Shown here: positions 46,666 through 56,368 of the stretch, piece by piece
Layout: the number at the start of each line of letters is the position of its first letter
Numbering within the stretch: the first letter of the stretch is position 1
Assembly: GCA_003971905.1 (NCBI GenBank)
Contig: RSEE01000024.1
Coordinates: 620,001-684,000, forward strand
Direction of reading: 5' to 3'
Source of the DNA: Moniliella sp. 'wahieum'
Taxonomy: Eukaryota > Basidiomycota > Moniliellomycetes > Moniliellales > Moniliellaceae
Length of the DNA stretch: 64,000 nucleotides
Position numbers and translations under genes: made by a program
Notes under the pieces: generated by a model
What the model saw: the letters and a program-made list of their open reading frames with translations, nothing else
What the model was told of the DNA's origin: nothing
Databases searched by the model: none

Positions 46666-49126
46666 GGTAGGAGTGTGACTGTTGCGTGGGGAGAGAAACG
46701 AATGTGTGCTGGGAGAAGATAAAGGTTGTCAGAGATGGAGAGCAGGGAACGAATGTGGTGGTGGGAAGGGTCAGGGTTGAGGCTTCAAGTAGGACGGACG
46801 AACGTTGCTTCAGCCCGGAGGGGGGGGAAAGTCACTAGTCATCCCGTCTCCGTCTCTATAATGCGAGGCTATAACAGAGTGATGAGGTATCGATGAGGCA
46901 TCGGTGAGAGCGGCGCGAGCGGTGCGTATGATTGCGTGGACGGCTTGGCTGGGCTTGGCTGGCGCACCGTGCTGCCTCTGTCCAGCTGCCCCCACGCGGG
47001 CATTGTTCTGCTCCCAGGGGATCCGTAAAGCTGGTGTGGTAAGTACTGGTTGCGGACCAGTGCCACCGCTGTAAAGAGCCGTTCGCAGCAAAGCAAAGGG
47101 CACGGCCCGCACCTGAGCGCACCGCTACAAACCCAATCACACACTGGCCCTCTGCCGCCAGTGCAGCCGATCGTCGACACACAGGCCCCCCTGCCAGAGT
47201 GATGGTCTGGGGTGCCTGACGTGGCGCAAATGGACGGCACTGGCCCCGTGCCACACATGCCCGCCGCCACCACTCCAGGCTTGGCACTGGCGCGGATGGA
47301 AATCCTTGAGCCGCACATTATCCTATCCCCAAGCTCTACCATTGGGCTCTGCTGCCGCACCCTTACAAAGCATGCATTACCGGCTACCGCAGTATGGAAG
47401 AGACCTGGGATGCCCGATCCTCGGCCCCCCTTGGAATGGCGGCGATACTCCGCCGAACAGTGGACTATTGGGTCTCTTGCTTACGCGCGCTTAGGCACCG
47501 CCACTGCCGAGCCTGAAAAAGGCCATACGAGAGCGGTCACATTAACGTTCGTCGACTCGTACCATCCCAGGGCCTCAGCCCTGTACTACCCTCGCATGTC
47601 TCACTCCTGCAGCACAGGTCGTAAGCCGGCAGCCTATCAGAATCACAAAACATATCGAATTCCTTCAGCAGCCGATCCCCGGTAGAAATCTCTTTTACAT
47701 CCTCCCATTAATAACCCTCGGCCAAGGCGTACGAGCGTAGATGTGTGCGCAAGAAGAGGAGAACCAGCAGCCCTTGATGGGGAAAAAGAGGAGACACCTC
47801 CCACTTGGCGCAAATGATAATGGCGTTCCCCACAACAGAGCAGACGAAACTGCGGAACCAAAAGGCGACGATGTATAACTGATCTCGATCTCTGTCGGAG
47901 TAGCCCGTAGCAGCAGCAGCCAAGATGCAAGGAGGTTGTCAGGTTCTGTTTGACGGGTACCGTGTCGGCCAACTCAACCTCCGTTGACTCCGGTCCCAAG
48001 TCGCTGCCGTCCAGCAAAAATGCCTTCAACTTCCACGGCTTCTAAGCAATTAAGAGTCTATATAATGCTGAGGGGCTTATTAAGGGAACAGAGTGTGGGA
48101 ATACTTCCTGACCTGGATGGGGCGCCAGATGCACCTCCTGAACGCGCTGCACGGAAGCAAGTCGAAGGTGCCAAAAGGGGAAGTAGGCCTTGATCCAAAA
48201 AGCACAGTCCTAGAGGCAGTTGGTCCAGAACCTCTTCGACGGATAGGACACGCCACCATCCGGAGACCGTGTATCGGGGCTCCTCTCTCTCCGGCGGTCA
48301 GCGGCAACGTATCGCGATTGTCCGCGTGTGTGCTCACGAAGTATCATCCTCTGTAGTCCTTCTGCTCGACGAGGCAACCTCTGATATCTGTTCCCTTTTG
48401 ACATGAGACGGGTACGGAACTGAGCCTATCCCCTTCAAGTTGCTTTGGAGAGTGCAGCAGCAGAAGAAGAAGAAAAGCAAAAGGTGGTGCTGATGCAGGA
48501 ACAGAAGGCGGCACGTGGGATGATCTGCATTTTTGTCATCGCGCGTTGCCTGTGTCGATGGTCAAAATGCCCACCACAATGTCACGCCACCAATGGCCCC
48601 AAGGTCGATGAGGGCACCCACGACAAACTGATGCAGCCAGGGCGGTACACCGGCTCCATGCCATGTTTTGGTTCCCCAGCGACATTCCATCGTGCCCACG
48701 GTGGGCGCCTCGGGAACGCCGTGGGATGAGACGAAGGAGCGGGCAGAGGAGAGTGATTTGGGTGTGCCACTCCTGTTGCCGCGGTATTGTTGAGCGATGC
48801 TGCCACTCTTATCTTCCCGCCGGATCTGTCCACGCCCTCCCCCCCCCCCCCCACCAGTGCTAAGTTCATCGTGTCTGACCCTTCTGCCAAAAAAAGCACG
48901 ACTTTCTCAGATTGGACGTAATACCACACTCCTACCCAGCCACTTACTTTTTGCCCTCCCTTTCTCCCTCCGCGGAAGTGTCAGAGCAGGGGGACATTGG
49001 GCAGCTACCTCAGGTTGGCATCCGGGCCGTGTTCCAGACCCTCAAGTTGGTACAATAAGGTGAGGTTATTTCGTCCTGAGACACATTGACAAAGAGGCAT
49101 TCTCGTTAGTCCTACACGTTCTATAA
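46666..49126. other. 2.5-kb region without a supportable gene
   Basis: Deacetylase promoter, then unstructured sequence. A run of 13 C lies at 48840-48852. Longer frames here start at non-ATG codons and lack motifs. Confidence 0.45.
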
Positions 49127-49221
49127 GCTTCAATGGGTTAGTGGTATACTACATCGTTGCCAGACAGCCCTAGTGCCTGTGAGACATCGATGTGACAGGG
49201 GTTCGATTCCCCTTTGAAGCA
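49127..49221 (+). tRNA. tRNA-Gly (anticodon GCC) with a 24-nt intron
   Basis: The acceptor stem GCTTCAA (49127-49133) pairs fully with TTGAAGC (49214-49220), followed by discriminator A. The D arm GGTT-AGTGGTA-TACT is weak but normal for Gly. The anticodon stem CATCG/CGATG is 49152-49156 with 49188-49192. The loop reads TT-GCC-A, then intron 49163-49186 inserted after position 37, then T. The T arm is AGGGG-TTCGATT-CCCCT. A T7 run at 49222 serves as the RNA polymerase III stop. Every stem was checked base by base. Confidence 0.95.
49163..49186 (+). other. tRNA intron
   Basis: 24-nt insertion between positions 37 and 38, the canonical nuclear tRNA intron site cut by the Sen endonuclease. Confidence 0.85.
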
Positions 49222-49228
49222 TTTTTTT
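49222..49228 (+). terminator. RNA polymerase III terminator
   Basis: Seven Ts directly after the tRNA discriminator base. Confidence 0.9.
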
Positions 49229-49750
49229 GGTTGTGCCATCAAATCCAGACGCCAAGCTGTTGACACCCCGAGAGTCAATTGGCCATGTACACCGCTGGCT
49301 TGGTCCTTTCCTACCTGAGGCGACAGGGGTGAGCCTCACCACCACCCTCATGCTCTCACTGGCGGCTCTAGTCACTCGAATCAAAATGACGTCTTGTGCG
49401 TGGGCATCGCATCGCATTGAATATTGACGGTACGAGCCACGGTTATGGGATGCACCTATATCACTCCACCTATGCTATAGCCACTAAATCCATCCATGTA
49501 TGTACAACAAGACATCGTTGATCTGAAGTGGGGGCAGGGGAGGCCCTCGACGCATTAGGACCCATGAGATGGGAGAGGATAAACTCGATCCCGTGTAATG
49601 GATGAAGGTTGGCTCCGGCCAGCGGAACCATAGGAGGGAGGAGGGAGGAGAGAGAGAAAGATGACGCAGAGGGGAAAAGGGGGAGGCGGGTGATGCAACC
49701 TGTACACACACCCTAAGCACAACCGTAGTGACATGACAAGGGATAGAGGA
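49229..49750. other. Intergenic, no gene seen
   Basis: tRNA downstream flank and 3' region of the bZIP gene. CT-rich on the minus strand near 49650. Confidence 0.45.
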
Positions 49751-50739
49751 TTACGCCAAGCTGGGTGCCAGCGTTGCGGGCGGGAACGCAGGTTCAAACG
49801 CGAGTTTGCGCATGGACACGGTGAATGCTGTGCCCAACGACGGCGAGGCGGTAGAAGCATCCTGGATTAGCAGCTCGTCCACCAGTTCCTTCTTGTTGGA
49901 TGGCGAAGGGAAATCCCAGTCGCCGACAACCGTCTGCTCACCCAAGAGGAGACCGAGGACGAGGAGATAGACCCCGTCATCAGCTGCGCCGGGCTCGCGG
50001 TCGAGACGAGGTGCGAAGGCGAAAGGGGTCCCGGGGAGAGAGTGGAGAGGTCCGTGGGAGCTACGCTAGTTGGCGCAGCAGCAACGACAGGAGGGAAAGG
50101 GAACCCGTTTGCCAATGCCGAGTACTGGTTCATCGTTGGGGCCGAAGGTGGAGTGACGAGCGTCGCGACAGACGACGACAGGGGGCCTTGCGGCGGGAGT
50201 TCACCCAGCGAGGGGGGGAAAGCACGCTGGGACGGGTGAGGCACCCCAACCGAAGGGGACTGGCTCTCCGGGCTGGAAGGAACAAGATGGGATTGAGCAA
50301 TGGCTTGGGCCTGCGAGGGTCATGCCCTGTGCTTGGTTCGCTTGGTTGGTCAAAACATCAATCACTCCCTCAGCCATCTGAAGGCGCTTCTCAAAATCCA
50401 TCACGGCCGAGTAGAGGTGCTGGTTCTGCTGCTTGAGCCAGTGGTTTTCCTGGACCAGCATGCGGTGCTCCACCTCAATGCGACTGAAAAGGCCTTCTTC
50501 TTGTCCCGGCTGGCCTGAGCGGAAGCACGGTTGCGCGCCTGCCGCGCCTCGAGGCGGGCAATGCGCTCAGCGCTCATAGGCTTGGCGCGCTTGTTGGACG
50601 GGGTCAGGTTGGCCTGGGATGGGTCGTCGCTTTCGAGCTCACGCTTGATAGGAGCACGGGGGCTCAAGGTGGCACTCGAAGCGGGCGAGACAGAGCGGGT
50701 GGAGGGGGAGAGCGCAGCGGGAGATGAGACGGAGGACAT
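49751..50739 (-). CDS. bZIP transcription factor, Hac1/XBP1-like
   Basis: The ATG at 50739 (MSSVSSPAALSPSTRS) precedes a basic region ARQARNRASAQASRDKKKAF, with the Asn-x7-Arg bZIP signature in the form shared with Hac1/XBP1. A leucine zipper follows: RIEVEHRMLVQENHWLKQQNQHLY. The frame breaks at AAAA 50487-50490 (healed by one base), again shortly after the zipper (about 50310), and once more near 50030. The later frames give a Pro/Ser-rich region and a hydrophobic/acidic end (DDGVYLLVLGLLL, then GDWDF and KKELVDELLIQD). In Hac1/XBP1 homologues an Ire1-processed intron also changes frame after the zipper, so the second break may be real biology. Hac1 drives the unfolded-protein response; this assignment is tentative. 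Confidence 0.6.
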
Positions 50740-51720
50740 TGTGATGAGGGGGAGGAGGCGTCGAAGAGAGATGTGGGTGAGGAGAGGGACAGAGACGATG
50801 CAAGTGGCACGGAGGGCTGGGGGAGAGCGACAGGAGGGGTGAAGAAGCAGGCGTAATTGAGACGGGCAAAGGGAGGGGGCGGTGAGGAGGAGGACAGGAA
50901 TGCGAATGCGAGGACTGCGGGGAGGGACGACGGTCAGAAGCTGCGCAGACACGACAGCGGGCAGAGGAAGGCAGGCGCGGGACATACGAGACGGGGGGGA
51001 GATGCGGACGGAGCGTAGGCCAGCTACACGGATCGGATGGGGCGAGAGGATGGAGGAGGGTGGGGAGAGATGGTGGTGGGGGCAAGGATGGGTGGGGGCA
51101 AGCGGCGGCAGATGAAAAAGGAAAGGCGTGGGTGGGCTTGCGTTCTGGGGGGGCTTCCTTGGGTGCTGGCTGGTTGACTCAGGGCCTGAGGCTGCCTCTG
51201 GCCAGTGCCTGCTGGTGCCTGTCCTGGGGCTGGGAGGACTCAGTCCGTGGGGCACCCACCTCCGCCGTGACCGGTGAGCTCTGAGGACACCGCCCCTCTG
51301 CAGGCACAGCCATTCTCGGCAGCGTGCCAGGCTGCTTAGGGCTGGTGGGGCTGGCGGGCACGGGGGCAGTGCGCCGGGTGGGTCCAATTGAAGGGGGCCC
51401 ACTGAGCGCAAAGGGATGATGGGTGAGGCATGGGTACTGATGCATGATTCAGCATGGCTGGTATCCGATCGGAAGAAGCCGATGTTTCCGCTGCCCACCG
51501 CAGCTGCCTGCCTCAGCCTGCGACAGCACGGGGGCCCTGTGTGGGGCAAGTCCCCACCCGGAGGTTTGGTATGTACGCGACAAGGTGGGGAGGGCGGGAG
51601 GGCTGTGTGCAGATGCCCCGCCCCCCTGGGGGGCCGCCTGTTGCCGCATGCTGCAAGCGAAGCGTGATGCATGAGGCGAGATGTGAGATCGGAGAGAGCG
51701 GCCGCGCTTCATCTGGTCGG

Positions 51721-51744
51721 GTGAGATCTGAGATCTGAGATTGG
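51721..51744. repeat. Heptamer array GATC-TGA (3 units)
   Basis: GTGAGATCTGAGATCTGAGA, exact period 7 with AGATCT palindromes. Confidence 0.8.
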
Positions 51745-52105
51745 ATCCATATGGAGTTCTGAAAGGCAGGCCGATAGCCGATACGCGTCGCTGGTGGGTG
51801 GGCTGGGGAGGCCAATTCGGCCGCCTGGAATGGTGGCCGGTGGGGGCCGTAACCATCGATTCACCGACCATTCAATATTCAGCGCTCAACGGTATGTGAT
51901 CAATGATCTGTGATCCGTGTGATCGATTGGTGCGGCTGCGCAGCGCTTACCTAACCACAGCGAGCGTTCAAGGGTTCAGTTCATACGTTCAGCATGCATC
52001 ATGCGTCCGGCATCAATGGTGAGACCGGTGAGGCACTGGAGAACTGCTTGACTGCTCCTCATCGATGGCTGACACATGCCGCATCCCGCCTGGGTGCTCT
52101 GGAGG

Positions 52106-52156
52106 TAAGGTAACCGGTAACCAATAACCGGATAACCATAACCGGTAACTGGTAAG
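52106..52156. repeat. CCGG-TAA heptamer island
   Basis: GGTAACCGGTAACC followed by variants ATAACCGGATAACC and CCGGTAACTGGTAA. Spacer TAA replaces TCA/TGA. Confidence 0.7.
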
Positions 52157-52207
52157 TACTAACCGAGGGCTCAAATACACCATTGCCAGTTTAGCGCTTA
52201 GCCACCC

Positions 52208-52229
52208 ATCAATGATCGATGATCGATGG
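52208..52229. repeat. Heptamer array TCGA-TGA (2-3 units)
   Basis: ATGATCGATGATCGATGG, period 7. Confidence 0.7.
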
Positions 52230-52841
52230 GTTCTGAGACGGTGCTCAGTGCCCCCGTTCTGGAAAGGCTGCAGAGCCAACACATCGTACCCATCCCATAG
52301 CCTGCATAGCCACGGTGCACAATTTGAACCTTTGCGGGTCTGTCGGAAACGCGCAGAAGACCAGGTGGAATGACTTCTCTCTTCGAGGCACTGGTCTAGC
52401 GACTCGCTAGTTACTAGTGACTAATCAAGCTAATCAAGCTGAAAAGGCCGAGGGGACTGTTCCCCGGAGGCCCGCTTTTCTCCGAAAGCAATTGCCTGTT
52501 GTGGCAATTGCATGCTTCCCTCCCTTCTGTGGCGCCACAGGCAAGCCACACCCTGGCACTTCCATTACCACCTGTCTGGAGACCTTTCCGAGCAAGCGTG
52601 GGTAACCGGTTGGGTAATCGGCAACCGGGAATCGATAACAGACAACCAATTAATAGGGTTTCTGACCGGTTGGTCCTGGATTATTTGCTCAAAACAAAAG
52701 ATCCCCGAGGGCTGTCTACGTCTCAACAACGTCCCCTACACCGTGCCAACATACCAACACCCTCCCCATTCTGTACCTCACCACCTCAGCCAAGTCCCGA
52801 GGCCGAGAAAGTGACGGTCACTCCGGTCACTCTGGTCACAT

Positions 52842-53060
52842 ATTGACAGAGCTTAAGGAGTTGGAACAAAGAAACGCTGCGTCTACGGCCTAAACCGACC
52901 CGTTCATCGGGCTAGTGTTGCCTGTTAGCGCTTGGCGCCAACCCAGTTTAGGAAACCAGGGGAATCACCAGGAGATCAGGGCCCTCTGGTGCCCACGATC
53001 CGTTCCCATTCCCGAGGTAGCGCTTGCGGACACGGATGAAAGTGGTAGACACCCAATAAA
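52842..53060. repeat. Dispersed relic repeat R1, copy b
   Basis: Same orientation as 34321-34530, beginning ATTGACAGAGCTTAAG and ending near GTGGTAGACACC. The copies differ by many substitutions and small gaps but keep a shared minus-strand peptide. Confidence 0.7.
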
Positions 53061-53417
53061 ACGGTGTGGACGATGTGCACATGTTAAAGCCACCCAGAAA
53101 TTTGGGTGATAAATCAATTTCAACCCTACCACCTCGGCCATGGACAGTTCCCCCACGCTTAACCAAGACCTTTATTGCGCCGCGTTCCGCAGGAATGATC
53201 TAATCCGTGTTACGCCACACTGCATATGATTTGACGACGGAACGATGGACATTGTGGACGAGCGGGGAAAGCGGCCTACGGAACGGTGGCCGAGGGGGGG
53301 GGTTGGCCATTAACAGTTACCACCAACACGGCGGAAGGGGGGCCCCCGACCTTCAATGCAGACGCACACAGTAACAGCATCGATAAGGTACTCAGAACTC
53401 AGATCTCAGACCAGGCC

Positions 53418-53462
53418 GTAGGCCGTACGCCATAGGCCCCGCGGTCCTTCCTCTTCCGCCAT
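53418..53462. repeat. Short GC-rich repeat also present at 35.0 kb
   Basis: A GCCATAGGCC..CGGTCCT core is shared with 35008-35050 in the same orientation. Too short to classify. Confidence 0.4.
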
Positions 53463-53475
53463 CCATCGACCACCA

Positions 53476-53502
53476 GGCATCATGCATCATACATCATGCA
53501 TT
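53476..53502. repeat. Heptamer array TGCA-TCA (3 units)
   Basis: CATCATGCATCATACATCAT, then GCAT: ATGCAT palindromes in period 7. Confidence 0.75.
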
Positions 53503-53545
53503 CTCACCCAATCCAAAAACAAGGGGGAGAGAACGTCTGAACCTG

Positions 53546-53584
53546 AACTCTGAACGTTCAAGTTGAACGTTGAACGTTGAACAT
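53546..53584. repeat. Heptamer array ACGT-TGA with inverted start
   Basis: TGAACGTTCAAG then TTGAACGTTGAACGTTGAAC. Same unit as at 24578 and 44624. Confidence 0.8.
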
Positions 53585-53630
53585 ACATTGAAACTCGAAA
53601 CCATCGGGCCTCAGGCTCACTCTCTTTAAA

Positions 53631-53665
53631 CCACTAGTCACTAGTCACTAGTCACTAGTCACTGA
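53631..53665. repeat. Heptamer array CTAG-TCA (nearly 5 units)
   Basis: CACTAGT repeated almost five times without error; the longest perfect array seen in the window. Confidence 0.9.
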
Positions 53666-53971
53666 CTACCAAAAAGTGACTGAGAACTAACCTTCTGACA
53701 TCTGACCTCTGACCGATCTGAATATCTGAGCCTTGGGAGCCAGACTGAGCCCCTGCCCGAGCTGGACGAGCCCCCGAGCTCCCGTCTCCCGCGCTCTCGC
53801 GCGCACACCACCGACAGACGGCACGTTTAGTAACTAGTAACTCACCGAAACGCCTGCGACAAATGAAGAAGCAACCTATAGCACTCTCTGTCAACCAGTT
53901 TTACGGCAAGTATTTTTAGGGACACTGTAATAGGCGGTGTGACCTTGGTGACCGGCCAGCCACCCTTAGCA

Positions 53972-53998
53972 CTAAGCTTAGCGCTTAGCGCTTAGCGT
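53972..53998. repeat. Heptamer array GCGC-TTA (3 units)
   Basis: AGCTTAGCGCTTAGCGCTTA, then GCG: AGCGCT palindromes in period 7; the first unit has AGCT instead. Confidence 0.75.
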
Positions 53999-54055
53999 GC
54001 ATGTGATGGCGATGAGCGCGCGAGAGCGTATGAGTCACGGACAAAGGGCAAACAT

Positions 54056-54245
54056 TCCCAAGACCAGATGTTATAGACCACAGAGAGCAGGCAGTTGGTA
54101 GTATATTGCATCGCACATGAGCTACAGAGGCCAGAGAACATCCTGCCCGCCAGGATAGAATATTGCACGGAATGATCTCGATGGTTCCGGACTTGGGCTA
54201 CCGGCACCACTACACCAGCAGAGTGTGGCGTCACACCAGATGGGG
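54056..54245. repeat. Dispersed relic repeat R2, copy b (inverted)
   Basis: Reverse orientation relative to 36764-36925; shared peptide blocks are on the minus strand here. Confidence 0.7.
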
Positions 54246-54291
54246 AAACGCAGGAAGACGCAGGAAAGGAAACGCAGGAAAGGAAACGCAC
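54243..54291. repeat. Minisatellite GGAAACGCA / GGAAAGGAAACGCA
   Basis: GGAAACGCAGGAAGACGCAG then GGAAAGGAAACGCA twice; a short local tandem repeat. Confidence 0.65.
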
Positions 54292-56368
54292 ACAACAGCA
54301 CAGCAGCTTGCAGCAGCTTTTTACCGGGGACCGCGACTGATGCACTGATGCCTTGCAGCTTGAAGAAGCTTGAAGCAAAGGAAGACTGAGGAAGGCGATG
54401 TGATGATGTGATGAGAAACGCATCTGTACTCCGTCCATTCAATGTACTCAGGTCCCCGGTACTCAGGTACTCTCAGGGCACTCACAGGCGACCGGGGCAC
54501 ACCTGGCACACCTTGATTTGGCTCAAGCTCTCTCGAAGGGGAGGCAGGTCTGAAACCTTCCCGGTTTCCCACCTGAACCACACGAAAAGTACTAGCATGG
54601 GCTGCCATGTCCTACTCGTAACTCGCGTTACCCATTGCTACTTACCATAATAGTTACTGTGGATTGTACGTTTGGGTTAGGTCCTGGCGTTCAATCTGAG
54701 ATGAAATCTAAGAGGGGGCGCCAATGGATACGCCAAAAACCTCCATTGACCGTGGCTATTGGCCCCAAGAGCATCTACCTATTAACATGGTGTAAACCTC
54801 ACTGAAACACATCAGAGGTCTCGTTTCCCCTCTCGGCAGGCGAGGAAGGAAGTGCACTTCAAGCTTCACCCACTTCATGTCGGATGGAAAGTCAGCGATC
54901 CCCAGCTTGGAAGTTGGGACCCCTCAGAAGCTCTTGCAACCGGAGGCGGCAACAGGGGTTGTACTGGCAGGTTGCTATTCCCTTCGGTGCGTCCCCGGGT
55001 AACTCTTCTCTCTCCGTGGAGGCGGAGCCTGGGGTACTATGCGAGTGCTTGTAATGATGCCGCCGCTGGTGCGGTGGGAGGTGGATGGCCCAACAAGAGG
55101 ACGTGTGGGTGTAAAATGGATCGCTGCTGCCTGGGCGGGGGCTGTGTTGATCTCCAGCTTGATGGGACAGTGGGGATGCAGCCGCGGAGGCTGTGGGAGT
55201 GGCGCTGGAGAATCAATGGCTGTTGGCGCCGGAGAATCCAAAGTCGCTTCCCGGGCTACTAGGTAGAGGGCAACACGGGCCATCGAGTTGACACACTGTG
55301 CACAACTGGATGTCCTCCACATTTTCCCATCGAAGCGGATGGGCATAGAGGCAAGTGTGTTCACGGCCTCCAGGAGGCAAGGTGGTGTGCAGCCAAAATG
55401 CGCTACATTTCCCCCATAGACTCGCCGTTCGTTCGTGCTTGGACGCTGCGGTTGATGGTCAACTTGGTGTTCCGAGGCGAATCTCTTTGCCCTTGCAAGT
55501 TGATCATCAACGGCGAGCCCAGGAGAGTTGCGGACCAAGTAGGCGTTTTCTGGAAGGGACGGCGGACTAAGGCGGAAACAAGGACATAGATAGACCGTTG
55601 CTGTCTACATGGCGACAGGCTGGGGCGAGAACCCCCAGACATGGTACTATGCATGCAGGCCGATGCAGAGCACTACCTATATCGTCCCCCAGTGTGGTTC
55701 TCTTGGTTTTCGCTAATAGATCGACCACACGATCTGCCCACAGCGCCACAGAGGGGATGGAGACGTGCAAAGTACTTACAAAAATAGACATGGATGCGCG
55801 TTTTGTATGCTGTGTTGTGCCGCACCTGGCCTGCTTTGGCTTCTGCGCCGGGGCAGTAGACGATGGGAGGGCGATCAGGCGGTTCGCTCCTACATTTTGT
55901 CGATCGCTGCGCGGGCGGCCAAGTGCCATCAATCAACTCGAAAGCGTTCAATATGTGTTCCGACACTGCGAGCTGCGCAAAAGAAGAGAGTCACCGCTCA
56001 GGTCACCGGTGGGTCCCGGCCGGCCCACCGACGCTCGCTTGTATTCATATCCTGCCCACCCATGTCCTCGGCGGCCATCGTCGCTGCCGCCCCGCACAGC
56101 TGCGGGCACAGACGGGCCCCGTGCATCCGGGGAGGGGGCAGAGCTCAAAGGCACCCCCTGCAGCCAGCAGGGCCGCTGAGGCGTGCGCACGCAGGCTGCT
56201 GGGGTGCGGGGAGACGGGTGTGGCCGCCACGTACAGAAAAGAGAGCGCCCTCTGGTGGCCCTTTTAAGCCCCTCCCCCACCGGTCCGTCTCTGGCCACCC
56301 GCGCCCCTTCCTCCTCCTTGGCCTCCCCACCCACCGCCACCTACCTCTTTTTTCTTCACTGACACAGC

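Larger units (their letters stand above)
50740..56368. other. Gene-poor block B
   Basis: bZIP promoter, then about 5 kb carrying heptamer arrays, relic repeats R1b and R2b and a minisatellite. Around 55.0-55.97 kb the minus strand has coding-like pieces (MSEHILNAFELIDGTWPP at 55966, then DRVVDLLAKTKRTTLGDDI) with plausible splice sites. No family is recognised, so no gene is called. Confidence 0.45.

Noticed and set aside
47212-48029. Longer frames on both strands in the deacetylase-tRNA gap
   Set aside because: At least the minus-strand frame starts at a non-ATG codon; composition is irregular and no motif is present.
50000-50440. CNGCNGN sites (for example CAGCAGA in the zipper, CTGCTGC near 50090) as Ire1 cleavage loops
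   Set aside because: They are frequent by chance, and no matching 7-nt loop hairpins in a sensible pair were found.
6379-53665. CRISPR-like or telomere-like interpretation of the heptamer arrays
   Set aside because: No spacers of constant length between long repeats; units vary between sites and lack G-rich telomere strands.
55780-55932. KPKQARCG resembles the QQP-x-ARxCG motif of velvet regulators
   Set aside because: The following DRRP-PPP block and the rest of the velvet domain are absent in all frames.
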